A stretch of 41,828 nt of DNA from an uncultured Faecalibacterium sp. (lineage in GTDB: Bacteria; Bacillota; Clostridia; Oscillospirales; Ruminococcaceae), in assembly GCA_934525735.1 (NCBI GenBank), contig CAKSZM010000008.1, positions 1 through 41,828 of the forward strand. The letters run 5' to 3'. Numbering within the stretch: the stretch's first letter is position 1; each line of letters begins with the position of its first letter. Below, one piece after another: positions 14,687-24,075 of the stretch. The position numbers were made by a program, and so were the translations under genes. The notes beneath the pieces were generated by a model, which ran no database searches, had not been told where the DNA came from, and saw only the letters and a program-made list of their open reading frames with translations.

Positions 14687-15731
14687 GCCCCGCCGGGGTC
14701 AGGGCAAGGGTGTGCCCGTCAAAAGAAGCGTACCCGGCTTTGACACAGTTGTCCACAAAGGCCAGCTGCGCGGGGGAAAACTCCTTGCCGTAGAGCTGCC
14801 TGTAGGCATCCAGCGAAAGCCCCTTGCGCAGGCGCAGCTGCAGGATGAGGTAATCTTCGGCACCGCAGCTGCCGTCCATCACCGGGGCGGCGGCATCGTT
14901 CAGGAAGGCGGCGGTGTCCGGCGGGTAGTAAAAGCGTTTTCCGCCCATGCAGGAGTGCGCCGCCGGGCCAAGCCCGAGGTAATCCCCGCAGTCCCAGTAG
15001 ATCAGGTTGTGCTGTCCCTCATAGCCGGGCTTTGCAAAGTTGGAGATCTCGTACTGGCGGTAGCCGTGGTGTTCCAGCTGCTCCACCGCGTAAAGATAGA
15101 AATCGGCGGATTCGTCGCTGGTGGGCAGCCCCTCGGGCGGGTGCTTGCCGAAGGCCGAGTCCGGCTCGATCTTTAAAAGGTAGGCGGAGATATGGGTCGC
15201 GCCGCCGCCCTCGATCAGTTCCAGCGTCTCGTCAAACTCGGCCTCGGTATAATGGGGCAGCGCCAGCATGATGTCGCCGCTGATGTTCTCGAACCCGGCC
15301 TGCTTTGCAGCGGCAAAGGCCGCCCGCGCCTGCTTTGCGGTGTGGGGACGCCCCAGCGTGCGCAGCTGGCTGTCCCGGGCGGACTGCACCCCGAAGGAGA
15401 TGCGGTTCACCCCCGCCTCCCGGAAGCCTGCAAGGCTTGCCGGGGTGACGGTCTCGGGGTTCGCTTCCAGCGTGATCTCAGCCCCGGGCAGAGGCCGGGC
15501 GGCGTCGATCAGGCGTTTGACCTGCTCCGGGCGCAGCAGGCTGGGAGTTCCGCCGCCGAAGTACAGGGTATCCGGCTGCAGTGGGCGCTCCGGCGCAAAC
15601 CGGTCCAGCTCCCGCAGCAGGGCATCCACATAGGCGTCCGGCACGCCGCGTTCACCGGGATGCGAATAAAAATCGCAGTAGCGGCATTTGGAAAAACAAT
15701 AGGGAATATGCAGATAGAGTCCGAGAGACAT
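14649..15731 (-). CDS. hemW: Radical SAM protein HemW (coproporphyrinogen oxidase-like, heme chaperone)
   Basis: HemW proteins resemble oxygen-independent coproporphyrinogen III oxidase but are mostly heme-binding chaperones. The 360 residues start MSLGLYLHIPYC and carry the radical SAM cluster motif CxxxCxxC (Cys12, Cys16, Cys19), the GGGTPS motif and the family stretch ISFGVQSARDSQLRTLGR. The C-terminal HemN-like domain is present (QLRLRKGLSLDAYRQLYG). The N-terminal extension of true HemN is absent, which favours HemW. The ribosome binding site is weak. The last 38 bases overlap the convergent ATPase gene. Known genomes often place it beside lepA, which is not seen here. Confidence 0.9.
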   Translation of the reverse strand: MSLGLYLHIPYCFSKCRYCDFYSHPGERGVPDAYVDALLRELDRFAPERPLQPDTLYFGGGTPSLLRPEQVKRLIDAARPLPGAEITLEANPETVTPASLAGFREAGVNRISFGVQSARDSQLRTLGRPHTAKQARAAFAAAKQAGFENISGDIMLALPHYTEAEFDETLELIEGGGATHISAYLLKIEPDSAFGKHPPEGLPTSDESADFYLYAVEQLEHHGYRQYEISNFAKPGYEGQHNLIYWDCGDYLGLGPAAHSCMGGKRFYYPPDTAAFLNDAAAPVMDGSCGAEDYLILQLRLRKGLSLDAYRQLYGKEFSPAQLAFVDNCVKAGYASFDGHTLALTPAGLIVQNSILAQLL

Positions 15732-15772
15732 ATAAAATCACAGCCTTTTTCATGAATCGTTCATTTCTATGC

Positions 15773-15801
15773 AGTATACTATATTCCATAGACCGGAGCA
15801 A
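15773..15801 (-). promoter_or_regulatory. Putative hemW promoter
   Basis: Minus-strand TTGCTC (15796-15801), 17 bases, TATACT (15773-15778). The -10 lies in a palindromic AGTATACT, so the same bases could serve the divergent plus-strand gene, for which I see no good -35. Confidence 0.5.
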
Positions 15802-15856
15802 GAGCGATGTTCAACCGCCCTCACAGCCCCGGCGGAAAGAGACTGGAGGAGTCCCT

Positions 15857-16570
15857 ATGGATTACAACAACTACAACAATTATAACCGCGGTTACACCGA
15901 GACGTCCATGACCTCGGCCGATTATATGACCCGCACCTACCGCTGGATGGCCTGCGGCCTGCTGATCACCTTTGCAGCCGCGTTCGTCACGGCTGCCACC
16001 CCGATGTTCTATGTGGTCAACTCGCTGTACCTGCTGTTCACCATCGCCGAGCTGGCGCTGGTGTTCGTGCTCAGCTCCCGTGTGCAGAACATGTCGGTGG
16101 GCGCTGCGCGGATGACCTTCTTCGCCTATGCGTTCCTGAACGGCATGGTGCTGAGCTACTACTTCATCGCCTTCTCGGTGAGCACGCTGGTGCTGGCTTT
16201 CTTAGCGACCTCGCTGTATTTCGGCCTGATGGCCGTCTACGGCACCACCACCCACAAAGATCTGTCCAGCTGGGGCCCCAAGCTGATGATGGCGCTGTTT
16301 GCACTGATCATCACCGGCTTTGTGGGCATGCTGTTCGGCATGGGCTTCGGCGCAACGGTGCTGTACAGCGGCATCGGTCTGGTGGTGTTCATGCTGCTGA
16401 CCGCCTATGATACCCAGAAGCTGAGCCAGATGTACTCTTACTACGCCTACGACAGCGAACTGGCCGAAAAGGCTTCCATCTACGGTGCACTGACCCTGTA
16501 TCTGGACTTCATCAACATCTTCCTGTATGTGGTGCGTCTGCTGGGTATGAACAACCGCCGCCGCAGCTGA
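15857..16570 (+). CDS. Bax inhibitor-1 / YccA family membrane protein
   Basis: Small polytopic membrane protein of the BI-1 family; bacterial members such as YccA modulate FtsH, and BsYetJ is a pH-gated calcium leak. The 237 residues start with an Asn/Tyr-rich soluble tail (MDYNNYNNYNRGYTETS) and then seven membrane helices from TYRWMACGLLITFAAAF to the end. The late FVMLLTAYDTQKL-like segment (VVFMLLTAYDTQKLSQMYS) contains the Asp that belongs to the conserved pair seen in this family. The ATG at 15857 follows GGAGGA; upstream in-frame codons lack a ribosome binding site. It stands alone, divergent from hemW, and ends in the terminator shared with the cobalamin operon. Confidence 0.9.
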   Translation: MDYNNYNNYNRGYTETSMTSADYMTRTYRWMACGLLITFAAAFVTAATPMFYVVNSLYLLFTIAELALVFVLSSRVQNMSVGAARMTFFAYAFLNGMVLSYYFIAFSVSTLVLAFLATSLYFGLMAVYGTTTHKDLSSWGPKLMMALFALIITGFVGMLFGMGFGATVLYSGIGLVVFMLLTAYDTQKLSQMYSYYAYDSELAEKASIYGALTLYLDFINIFLYVVRLLGMNNRRRS

Positions 16571-16596
16571 GAACAGCGTAGAATAAACGACCAATA

Positions 16597-16650
16597 AAAA
16601 GATCTGCAGTGCCTGTGCTGAAAAACAGCGGGCGCTGCAGATCTTTTGTT
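16597..16650. terminator. Bidirectional terminator closing the cobalamin operon
   Basis: AAAAGATCTGCAG (16597-16609) and its exact complement (16635-16647) form a 13-base stem with T-rich flanks on both strands. It ends the BI-1 gene on the plus strand and the corrinoid operon on the minus strand. Confidence 0.87.
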
Positions 16651-16667
16651 TTATGGCAAAAGCCTGC

Positions 16668-17345
16668 TCACCCCTGCCATCCGCGGGCGGAGGGGTCGAG
16701 CATTTCGCCCGCGGAGTAGACCAGCGCATTGCAGATGGCGGCGGCTACATTGCTGCCGCCCTTGCGCCCCATGGCAACGATGGCGGGCACGCCGTACCGC
16801 TCACAGGCGGCAAACAGCGTTTCCTTGCTTTCCACCACGTTCACAAAGCCCACCGGCACCCCGATGACAAGGGCGGGCCGCAGCCCGGCGGTCTCGATGA
16901 GTTCCGCGATGGTCAGCAGGGCAGTGGGGGCGTTGCCCACGGCAAGGATGGCGTCCGGATGCTCGGCAGCGGCCCTGTGCATGGCGGCCACGGCACGGGT
17001 GGTGCCCGCCTGCTTTGCGGCTTCGGCCACGGCAGGGTCGGCCATGTAGCACATGGCTTCGCATCCCAGTTTGCGCAGGCCGGGCTTGGAGATGCCCGCC
17101 AGCGCCATGTTGGTGTCGGTGACGATGGACGCGCCGCCCTGCAGAGCTTTGACGGCGGCTGGCACCGCACCCGGGGTGAAGCGCAGATTCTTTGCATAAT
17201 CGAAATCGGCCGTGGTGTGGATGACCCGCTTGACCACGGGGGCGGTTTCCGGCGGCGGGGTCAGGCCCAGCTGTTCCAGCTCGGCTGTGATGATGGAAAG
17301 GCTCGTCCGCTCGATGTCGGCGGGCAGATGATGCTGCGGGGTCAT
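16668..17345 (-). CDS. cbiC: Cobalt-precorrin-8 methylmutase
   Basis: Moves the methyl group from C11 to C12 of the corrin ring, giving cobyrinate. The 225 residues contain the family motif [11 protein letters not shown] with the catalytic histidine, then [18 protein letters not shown] and the late FVNVVESKE segment. The ATG at 17345 shares ATGA with the cbiP stop. It is the last gene of the operon, although its step comes before most of the genes just upstream. An 18-base gap separates the stop from the terminator arm. Confidence 0.96.
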   Translation of the reverse strand: MTPQHHLPADIERTSLSIITAELEQLGLTPPPETAPVVKRVIHTTADFDYAKNLRFTPGAVPAAVKALQGGASIVTDTNMALAGISKPGLRKLGCEAMCYMADPAVAEAAKQAGTTRAVAAMHRAAAEHPDAILAVGNAPTALLTIAELIETAGLRPALVIGVPVGFVNVVESKETLFAACERYGVPAIVAMGRKGGSNVAAAICNALVYSAGEMLDPSARGWQG

Positions 17346-18838
17346 ACCTTGTCTCCTTTCCGGATGCCCATGGCGGCGTAGACGGCGTTCATGTCCAGCG
17401 CCGCCCGCACCCCGTCGGCCAGCTTGTCGAACTGCTGCTGACGGTACTGCTCCATGGGGATGAGCTGTGCACCGGCGGGGTCCAGCCCCTTCCGTTTGCA
17501 CAAAAATGCGGTGAGTTTTTCGGTCAGTTCGCCGGTGTCGAACAGCCCGTGCAGGTAGGTGCCGAACACATTGGCCTGCACGCAGCCCTCCGGCGTGCCG
17601 TCGTCAAGGATGCAGAAGGGGCTGCCCGCCACCGTGGTGCGCCCGGCGTGGATCTCGTAGCCGGTCAGCTTTGCCCCGGCAAAGGGGATGGCTTTCACGG
17701 TAGCGTTGGTCTGGCTGAGATGCTTTTCGGCGTTGAACACGGTGTCGGTGGGCAGCAGACCCAGCCCCGGCAGGGTGCAGGGGGTGCCGCTCTCTTCGCC
17801 GTCCGGGTCGGCAAGGGTGTGCCCCAGCATCTGATAGCCGCCGCACACGCCCAGCACCGGCGTGCCTTTTGCCGCCAGTTTCAGGATGCAGGCTTCCAGC
17901 CCGCTTTCCCGCAGCCAGCGCAGGTCGTCCATGGTGTTCTTGGTGCCGGGCAGGATAACAAGATCCGGCGTGCTCAGCTGGCGGGCGCGCTGCACATAGC
18001 GCACACCCAAAAGCGGGTGCTGTTCCAGCGGGATAAAGTCGGTGAAGTTGGAGACGTGGGGCAGCCGCAGGATAGCGATATCCAGCGGTTTTACGCTGCT
18101 TTCGGTGCTCAGACGGTCGGAGAGGGAATCTTCGTCCTCGATCTCTACCCGGAGGTAGGGCACCACGCCCACCACGGGCAGATGGGTCTTTTCTTCCAGC
18201 ATGGCAAGGCCGGGACGCAGGATCTCCACATCGCCCCGGAACTTGTTGATGACAAGCCCCTTGATGCGCGCCCGCTCTTCCGGCTCCAGCAGCTCCACCG
18301 TGCCGTACAGCTGGGCGAACACGCCGCCCCGGTCGATGTCGCCCGCCAGCAGCACCGGTGCGTCCACCAGCTTTGCAAGCCCCATGTTGACGATGTCGTC
18401 GGCTTTCAGGTTGATCTCTGCCGGGCTGCCCGCCCCCTCGATGACGATGATGTCGTTCTCGGCGGCAAGGCCGTTGTAGGCTTCAAGAATGTCCGGGATA
18501 AGGCTGCGCTTCATTTTAAAGTAATCGGCGGCAGGCATCTGCCCCCGGGCTTTGCCGTTGACGATGACCTGACTGCCCACGTCGCTGCTGGGCTTGAGCA
18601 GGATGGGATTCATCCGCACATCCGGCTCCACGCCCGCCGCCTGCGCCTGCACCACCTGCGCCCGACCCATCTCGGCACCGTCTTTGGTGACGAAGCTGTT
18701 CAGCGCCATGTTCTGGCTCTTGAAGGGCACCACCCGGTAGCCGTCCTGCACAAAAATGCGGCACAGTGCCGCGCACAGCAGGCTTTTGCCCGCGCCGCTC
18801 ATGGTGCCCTGCACCATAATGCACTTGGCTTTGCTCAT
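17342..18838 (-). CDS. cbiP: Cobyric acid synthase
   Basis: Adds four amide groups (b, d, e, g) to adenosyl-cobyrinate a,c-diamide using glutamine and ATP. The 498 residues have an N-terminal P-loop dethiobiotin-synthetase-like domain ([16 protein letters not shown] near residues 9-25) and [17 protein letters not shown]-terminal class I glutamine amidotransferase domain follows, with nucleophile Cys in [10 protein letters not shown] and His in [10 protein letters not shown]. Length is typical. It overlaps cobD and cbiC by four bases on each side. Its substrate is normally adenosylated, yet no adenosyltransferase gene lies in the window. Confidence 0.97.
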   Translation of the reverse strand: MSKAKCIMVQGTMSGAGKSLLCAALCRIFVQDGYRVVPFKSQNMALNSFVTKDGAEMGRAQVVQAQAAGVEPDVRMNPILLKPSSDVGSQVIVNGKARGQMPAADYFKMKRSLIPDILEAYNGLAAENDIIVIEGAGSPAEINLKADDIVNMGLAKLVDAPVLLAGDIDRGGVFAQLYGTVELLEPEERARIKGLVINKFRGDVEILRPGLAMLEEKTHLPVVGVVPYLRVEIEDEDSLSDRLSTESSVKPLDIAILRLPHVSNFTDFIPLEQHPLLGVRYVQRARQLSTPDLVILPGTKNTMDDLRWLRESGLEACILKLAAKGTPVLGVCGGYQMLGHTLADPDGEESGTPCTLPGLGLLPTDTVFNAEKHLSQTNATVKAIPFAGAKLTGYEIHAGRTTVAGSPFCILDDGTPEGCVQANVFGTYLHGLFDTGELTEKLTAFLCKRKGLDPAGAQLIPMEQYRQQQFDKLADGVRAALDMNAVYAAMGIRKGDKV

Positions 18839-19890
18839 TCCAGCACCTCCCCCAGCAGCTGCAGCAGCTGCCGGTTTTCCGTTTTTGTCCGCACCGCCGT
18901 GCGGTACCAGCAGGCCGAAAGCCCCGGGTAATTGCCGCAGCTGCGCACCACAGCACCTTTGCGCTTCAGCGCATTGCCCAGCGTTTCCGGCGCTTGGAAC
19001 AGCAGGTAGTTGGCCCTGCCCTCAATGACCCGCAGCCCCAGCGCCCGCAGGCCGTTTGCAAGCAAAGGCCGCTGCGCCGCAATGAGGGCGCGCACCCGGG
19101 AGACGTAATCCGTTTCGTCCAGCGCGGCGATGCCCGCCGCCTGTGCAAGGCCGGACACCGCCCATGGCTGCCCTGCCGCCTGCATCCGGGCAAGGCGGGC
19201 TTCGTCGGAGCAGATGCAGTAGCCCAGCCGAACCCCCGCCATGCCGTACAGCTTGGTGAAGGCCTTGAGGATGACAAGGTTCGGGCTGCGCAGCAGCCGC
19301 TTTGCCGAGAGGGCGTCGCCCTCCGGCAGAAAATCGAGGAAGCATTCGTCCGCTACCAGCACCGCCCCGCACACTTCGCACCGATGCAGAAGCTGCTCCA
19401 CAAGGGCGGGAGAGGCCAGCTGCCCGGTGGGGTTGTTGGGCTGGCAGAGGAATACCATATCCGTGCCCGGATGCACAGCGTCTAGGATCGTCTCCGTCAC
19501 CGCAAAATCGTTTTCTTCGGCGAGAAAATGCCGCTCCACCGTGCAGCCCGCCGTTTCCAGCGCGGCGGCATATTCTGCAAAGGTGGGGGCTGTCACCAGA
19601 GCCGTGCGGGGCTTTTCGGCCAGCACCAGCCGGAAGATGAGGTCGGCCGCGCCGTTGCCGCACAACAGCCATTCGGCGGGCACGGCTTCGGCTTTTGCCA
19701 GCTTTGCCCGCAGATCGCGGCACAGCGGGTCGGGGTAGCGGTCGGCGGTGGCAAGAGATGCCGTAATGGCTTTGGCCACCCCCTCCGGCAGGCCGAGGGG
19801 GCTGACGTTGGCCGAAAAATCCAGCGGGTCGCGGCCGTATGCGGCGCGGTAGCCCGCCCAGTCGCCGCCGTGGGTCAGAGTCTGCATCAT
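18835..19890 (-). CDS. cobD: Threonine-phosphate decarboxylase
   Basis: A PLP enzyme of the class I/II aminotransferase fold that makes (R)-1-aminopropan-2-O-yl phosphate, the linker to the nucleotide loop. The 351 residues contain [13 protein letters not shown] near the N-terminus, NNPTG (152-156), DECFLDF (181-187) and the PLP lysine in AFTKLYG (Lys213), followed by the Arg/Gly segment GVRLGY. The related histidinol-phosphate aminotransferase is the alternative reading, but the neighbourhood settles it. The start is at the first of two consecutive ATGs (19890); both overlap the cbiB stop. Confidence 0.95.
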   Translation of the reverse strand: MMQTLTHGGDWAGYRAAYGRDPLDFSANVSPLGLPEGVAKAITASLATADRYPDPLCRDLRAKLAKAEAVPAEWLLCGNGAADLIFRLVLAEKPRTALVTAPTFAEYAAALETAGCTVERHFLAEENDFAVTETILDAVHPGTDMVFLCQPNNPTGQLASPALVEQLLHRCEVCGAVLVADECFLDFLPEGDALSAKRLLRSPNLVILKAFTKLYGMAGVRLGYCICSDEARLARMQAAGQPWAVSGLAQAAGIAALDETDYVSRVRALIAAQRPLLANGLRALGLRVIEGRANYLLFQAPETLGNALKRKGAVVRSCGNYPGLSACWYRTAVRTKTENRQLLQLLGEVLE

Positions 19891-20840
19891 ACAACGAACC
19901 CCCGTATCACAAGCCCGAGCACCAGCGCCAGAATGCTGGCGGCATACATCATGCGGTCGGCCCGCAGGATGTCCTGCGGCTCAATGGGGCGCAGGGCATC
20001 GCCGATGGTGGGTTTCGGGTAGTATTCGCCAAAGTAGTAGGCCGGCCCGGCCAGCTGCACGCCCAGCGCACCGGCGCAGGCGCTTTCGGTCTGGGCGCTG
20101 TTGGGGCTGGCATGGTTGCGCCGGTCCCGCCGCCAGATGCGCCACGCGCCCTTGGCATCGCTGCCGGTCAGAGCCGCAGCGGCCACCCACAGCAGGGCGG
20201 CAAGGCGGCTGGGAATGTAGTTTGCCACATCGTCCAGCTTTGCCGCCGCCCGGCCGAAGTAGAGATAGGTCTCGTTTTTGTAGCCCACCATGCTGTCCAT
20301 GGTGTTGACGGCCTTATAGGTCAGCGCCAGCGGAGCGCCGCCCAACAGCATGTACAGCAGCGGCGCAATCACGCCGTCGCTGGCATTCTCGGCCACGGTT
20401 TCCACAGCGGCTTTGGTCACGCCCTCGGCGGTCAGGTTCTCGGTGTCCCGCCCCACGATGCGGCTCACGGCCTTGCGGGCGGCGGGCAGGTCGGGCTTTA
20501 CCAGCTCGCCATAAACGTTCCGGCTCTCCTGCACAAGTCCCTTGGCGGCCAGTGCCTGCCCGCACCAGAACATCTGCACGGCAAGGCCGAGCCAGGGGCT
20601 GATTTTTGCCGCCAGAAGGCACACGGCGCTTGTAACCAGAAAGGTGCCCACCGGCAGGCAGAAGGCCAGCACCGCCCCGGCCAGCAGTTCGCCCTGCTGC
20701 GTTTTCGGGAACCGTGCCCGCAGCGTTTTTTCCAGTTTGGAGATACACTTGCCCATCAGCACCACCGGGTGCGGCAGCCACGCCGGGTCGCCGAAAACGG
20801 CGTCCAGCACAAAGCCGCCCAGTACCGCCAGTCCGCTCAT
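19887..20840 (-). CDS. cbiB: Adenosylcobinamide-phosphate synthase, membrane protein
   Basis: Attaches the aminopropanol phosphate to adenosylcobyric acid at the membrane. The 317 residues start MSGLAVLGGFVLDAVFGDP, and the family signature GDPAWLPHPVVLMG follows. Several membrane helices and the conserved ETVAENASDGVIAPLLYML and NTMDSMVGYKNETY segments are present. ATGA overlaps with the phosphatase gene upstream and the cobD gene downstream indicate coupled translation; its product step uses the CobD product. Confidence 0.96.
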   Translation of the reverse strand: MSGLAVLGGFVLDAVFGDPAWLPHPVVLMGKCISKLEKTLRARFPKTQQGELLAGAVLAFCLPVGTFLVTSAVCLLAAKISPWLGLAVQMFWCGQALAAKGLVQESRNVYGELVKPDLPAARKAVSRIVGRDTENLTAEGVTKAAVETVAENASDGVIAPLLYMLLGGAPLALTYKAVNTMDSMVGYKNETYLYFGRAAAKLDDVANYIPSRLAALLWVAAAALTGSDAKGAWRIWRRDRRNHASPNSAQTESACAGALGVQLAGPAYYFGEYYPKPTIGDALRPIEPQDILRADRMMYAASILALVLGLVIRGFVV

Positions 20841-21436
20841 ACGTTCGGCTCCCTGGTGTACTGCACGGTCTTTACAAGATAGAGCACCTGCTTTTCCGCC
20901 CAGTCCTTCGCGTCCAGCACAAAGCCGCCGGCGTTGGGGGCGCACCATGCATAATAGTCCTTGTGGGGCACAGCGTACCGCTCCATGGCTGCCATCTGAG
21001 TGCCGCCGTGGGCCAGAATGACCAGCCGGTCCTTGCCTTCGGCGAGAGCCTTGTCCACCAGCGCGGAGAAGGTGCGGCAGATGCGGTCGGAAAAGTCCTG
21101 CTTGCGTTCGCCGTCCGGGCAGGAGCTTTCGCAGTTGGCCTGCACCCACGCCTGATACTCGGGGTCCTTTTCCATCTCGATGAAGTTGCGCCCCTCAAAG
21201 CTGCCGAAGCACATCTCCTTCAGTCCGTCCACCGGGATGAGTTTTGCGGTGGGAAACAGGATGCGGGCGGTCTGGCTGGTGCGCTGTAACGTGGAAACAT
21301 AGACCACGTCCGGGTCGAAATCCGCCCGGCGCAGCTGCGCCATGCCCTCGAGTGAAAGCGGGATATCGCGCTGACCCTGATAACGCTTCTGGGCGTTATA
21401 TTCGGTCTGGCCATGGCGCAGAAGATAGATCATCAT
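20837..21436 (-). CDS. cobC: Histidine phosphatase, probable alpha-ribazole phosphatase
   Basis: Removes phosphate from alpha-ribazole 5'-phosphate or adenosylcobalamin 5'-phosphate in nucleotide loop assembly. The 199 residues have the phosphohistidine motif LLRHGQTEYN near the N-terminus, the conserved Glu region FGSFEGRNFIEME, and the second histidine in ILAHGGTQMAA. General phosphoglycerate mutase relatives share these motifs, so the specific role comes mainly from its place inside the cob cluster. The ATG at 21436 overlaps the stop of the short CobU-like gene; a second ATG follows at once. Confidence 0.88.
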   Translation of the reverse strand: MMIYLLRHGQTEYNAQKRYQGQRDIPLSLEGMAQLRRADFDPDVVYVSTLQRTSQTARILFPTAKLIPVDGLKEMCFGSFEGRNFIEMEKDPEYQAWVQANCESSCPDGERKQDFSDRICRTFSALVDKALAEGKDRLVILAHGGTQMAAMERYAVPHKDYYAWCAPNAGGFVLDAKDWAEKQVLYLVKTVQYTREPNV

Positions 21437-21750
21437 AAAGAGAGTTCTCCTTTCAGAACAGTAGGGATGCCGCAGAACATCTGCACAACGCAGTCTGCCC
21501 GCGCGGCCAGCAGGCAGGCAAGGCGGCCGGCCGCTTCCCGGGCGGCGCGCTCGGCAGCATCCATCGGCACGACACCGCCGCCCACTTCGGTGGCGATGAG
21601 GATATCATAATCACGGGCAAGGCGGTCGGCCAGTGCGGGCAGGTCGGCGGCGTCGGCCGCCAGCGTCTGCACGTCGCAGAGCCGGCTGCCCGGCAGTTTC
21701 TGCGCAAAGGTGCGCTTGCCGCTGTACAGCGGCCCGGTGATGAAGATCAT
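21433..21750 (-). CDS. Short CobU-like P-loop protein of unclear role
   Basis: A 105-residue protein related to CobU, the cobinamide kinase/guanylyltransferase, but lacking its middle. It starts MIFITGPLYSGKRTFAQKL, a Walker A-like loop with Arg in place of the usual Ser/Thr after GK. It keeps the CobU segment EVGGGVVPMDAAERAAREAA and the C-terminal CGIPTVLKG. There is no histidine at all, so the guanylylated His of CobU is missing and it cannot be a complete CobU. The longer cobU two genes upstream keeps that His but has a changed EVG-like segment. The two may work together, or this may be a decaying duplicate. ATGA overlaps on both sides show it is kept in the translation chain. Confidence 0.8.
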   Translation of the reverse strand: MIFITGPLYSGKRTFAQKLPGSRLCDVQTLAADAADLPALADRLARDYDILIATEVGGGVVPMDAAERAAREAAGRLACLLAARADCVVQMFCGIPTVLKGELSL

Positions 21751-22499
21751 AACAGCCCTCCCCACTGGCAGGCGCACAGCGCCGCCAGCATCCAGAGTTC
21801 GGCCTTCTGCAAGAACCATCCGGCAAGGTCGCCGGTGATGCCGCCGAACTGCGCATTGCTTACTTTATGGTAGCGCCACAGCACCGCCAGCGCCGCCAGC
21901 ACCAGCGCCCAACCGCCAAGGCAGACCATGCCGACGCACAGCGCCGATGCCAGCATGGCCAGCACCCGGCGCACAGCGTCCTTGTCTGCCGATGAGGCGA
22001 AGGTGTGGGCAAGGCCGGTGTTCTTTGCCATGGGGAAGGCCGCCACCGCGTAGCCGGACAGCGCCCGTTCCAGCACCAGCGCCAGCGTCCACAGAAGGCC
22101 GGTGCGCGGGGTGAACTCCACGCAGGCGCACAGAGCAAAAGCCGCTGCAAAGTAGCTGCACAGCCGGATAACCGCAAACGCACCGCAGTGGGGGTCTTTC
22201 AAGATCTCCAGCTTTTTTTCCCGGTCGCCGTAGCTGGAAAGGGCGTCGCAGGTGTCGGCGTAGCCGTCCAGATGGATGCCGCCGGTCACCCACACGGGCA
22301 GCAGGCAGAAGCCCGCCGCCTTTGCCATGGCGGGCAGGGGCAGCGCCCCGCACAGGCACCACAGCGCCCCGATGACCGCCCCGATGAGCGGGAAGGCGCA
22401 CAGGGCGTAGCGCATATTTTTGGCATTCCACTCAAACTGCGGCACCGGCACTGCCGAAAACATGGCAAAGGCCACCGCAATGGTCTGCAGTACGATCAT
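21747..22499 (-). CDS. cobS: Adenosylcobinamide-GDP ribazoletransferase (cobalamin synthase)
   Basis: Integral membrane enzyme that joins adenosylcobinamide-GDP and alpha-ribazole. The 250 residues have several membrane helices and the family metal-binding motif in GGIHLDGYADTCDAL, followed by KDPHCGAFAVI. Near the C-terminus GGITGDLAGW is also characteristic. Length is normal. It overlaps cobU and the short CobU-like gene by four bases each. Confidence 0.96.
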   Translation of the reverse strand: MIVLQTIAVAFAMFSAVPVPQFEWNAKNMRYALCAFPLIGAVIGALWCLCGALPLPAMAKAAGFCLLPVWVTGGIHLDGYADTCDALSSYGDREKKLEILKDPHCGAFAVIRLCSYFAAAFALCACVEFTPRTGLLWTLALVLERALSGYAVAAFPMAKNTGLAHTFASSADKDAVRRVLAMLASALCVGMVCLGGWALVLAALAVLWRYHKVSNAQFGGITGDLAGWFLQKAELWMLAALCACQWGGLL

Positions 22500-23017
22500 T
22501 TTTCCACTCCTTTATAATACACCGGGATGCCGCACACCACCCGCACTACACGGTCGGCGCGGGCGGCAAAGGCGTTGTTCACCCGGGCCAGCGCCAGCAG
22601 ATAGCGTTCCGTGTCGCCGACATAGTCGGCTCCGCCGCTGAACACCTCGTTGGACACGACGATCAGGTTTTCGCACTGGGCGGCAAGGCTGTCCAGCCCG
22701 GCGAGGATGGCTCCGGCGGCATTCTCTCCCGCCCCGGCGGGGTCGTACAGCTCGTTGGCGGTCAGGTTGCCCAGGTCTTCCAGCAGCGCCGTGCCCCGGG
22801 CGGGCAGGCGCACTGCGTCCAGATGCAGGGGGCACTCCACGGTTTCAAACCGCTTTTCCGCCCGCATCCTGCGGTGCTTTTCCACCCGGGCGGCGCACTC
22901 GGCGTCCCACACCTGCATGGTGGCCAGATAAAAGCGTGGGCCGGTGGTCTGCAGCACAAGGCTCTCGGCGTATTCGCTCTTGCCGCTGGCCGCGCCGCCC
23001 AGCACCAGCGTCAGCAT
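22496..23017 (-). CDS. cobU: Adenosylcobinamide kinase / guanylyltransferase
   Basis: Phosphorylates adenosylcobinamide and transfers GMP to it. The 173 residues hold Walker A GGAASGKS (7-14) and a His in RVEKHRRMR (His48), corresponding to the guanylylated histidine region of characterised CobU. They also have LLEDLGNLTANEL and the C-terminal CGIPVYYKG. The usual conserved NEVG-G-VP segment is changed here to NEVFSGGADYVGDTER, while the short paralogue downstream keeps it. The ATG at 23017 overlaps the cobT stop by seven bases. Confidence 0.93.
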   Translation of the reverse strand: MLTLVLGGAASGKSEYAESLVLQTTGPRFYLATMQVWDAECAARVEKHRRMRAEKRFETVECPLHLDAVRLPARGTALLEDLGNLTANELYDPAGAGENAAGAILAGLDSLAAQCENLIVVSNEVFSGGADYVGDTERYLLALARVNNAFAARADRVVRVVCGIPVYYKGVEK

Positions 23018-24075
23018 TGGGGAGTATACGGCGCAATGCCGCCCTCCGCAAAGGAGTAGCATCCGCTGTACACGGCCAGCGCCATATCCCACAGCGGGAT
23101 GGACGCCACCGCGCCGGTGCCCTCGCCCAGATGCAGTCCCGCCGTGATGAGGGGTGCTTTGCCCAGCGCTTCCAGCACAAGGCGGGCGGCAGGCTCGGCG
23201 GAACAGTGGCTTGCAAACACGGCTTTTGCCGCTGCCGGGCACAGCCGCACTGCGCACAGCGCTGCCACCCCGCTGATGAACCCGTCCATCAGCACCGGTA
23301 CCCCGGCCAGCGCCCCGCCGAGGAACAGCCCGCACAGCCCGGCGATGTCGAACCCGCCCAGCTTTGCGAGCACGTCCAGCATATCCTCCGGGTCCGGTTC
23401 GTTGCGCAGGATGCCCCGGCAGATGGCGTCCACCTTGCGGGCCAGCCCTTCGTCCGAAAGGCCTGCGCCGCGCCCGGTCATCCGCTCCACCGGCTGGCCC
23501 AGCAGCACGCTGGCCACGGCGCTGGAGGTGGTGGTGTTGCCGATGCCCATCTCGCCGGTGGCGATCAGGCGGCAGCCGTCCGCCGCCAGCTCCCGGGCAA
23601 GGGCGATACCCTTGCCGATGGCTTCCACCGCCTGCTCCCGGCGCATGGCCGGGCCGAGGGTGAAGTCCGCCGTACCGGCGGCGATGCGGCAGTCCCGCAC
23701 GCCGGGCACCGGCTCTCCGGCCATGCCCATATCCACGGGCAGCACCTCGCAGTGCGCTGCCTGCGCCATCCGGCACACACTGGTGCGCCGCAAAGCGAGA
23801 TTTTCGGCCACGGCGCGGGTCACTTCCTGTCCGGTCTGGCTCACGCCCTGCGCCACTACGCCGTTGTCGGCGCAGAGCACCACTGCAACACGGCGGGAGA
23901 AATCAAGGTCGGCGCTGCCGGTCAGGGCGGCGGCGTCCTCCAGCATCGTTTCCAGCGCACCCAGCCCGCCCAGAGGTTTCGCAAGGCTGACCCAGTGGTC
24001 ATGCGCCGCCGCACGGGCGGCTTCGTCCGGCGGGGTGATGCCGGAGAGCAAAGTTTTCAGTTCTGTTTCAGTCAT
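23011..24075 (-). CDS. cobT: Nicotinate-nucleotide:lower-ligand phosphoribosyltransferase
   Basis: Activates the lower ligand base, such as 5,6-dimethylbenzimidazole or another benzimidazole or purine, to an alpha-ribotide. The 354 residues have the base-binding region HWVSLAKPLGGLGALE, GEMGIGNTTTSSAV and the catalytic Glu in LHLGEGTGAV near the C-terminus. The ATG at 24075 (MTETELK) is used; a longer in-frame reading to 24120 would lie inside cbiA. No bza or bluB gene for making dimethylbenzimidazole is present in the window, so the natural lower ligand cannot be told. Confidence 0.96.
   Translation of the reverse strand: MTETELKTLLSGITPPDEAARAAAHDHWVSLAKPLGGLGALETMLEDAAALTGSADLDFSRRVAVVLCADNGVVAQGVSQTGQEVTRAVAENLALRRTSVCRMAQAAHCEVLPVDMGMAGEPVPGVRDCRIAAGTADFTLGPAMRREQAVEAIGKGIALARELAADGCRLIATGEMGIGNTTTSSAVASVLLGQPVERMTGRGAGLSDEGLARKVDAICRGILRNEPDPEDMLDVLAKLGGFDIAGLCGLFLGGALAGVPVLMDGFISGVAALCAVRLCPAAAKAVFASHCSAEPAARLVLEALGKAPLITAGLHLGEGTGAVASIPLWDMALAVYSGCYSFAEGGIAPYTPQC

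Noticed and set aside
15746..15785. Plus-strand promoter for the BI-1 gene (TATACT at 15775-15780)
   Set aside because: No -35 at a suitable distance; the same bases are better explained as the -10 of the hemW promoter on the other strand.
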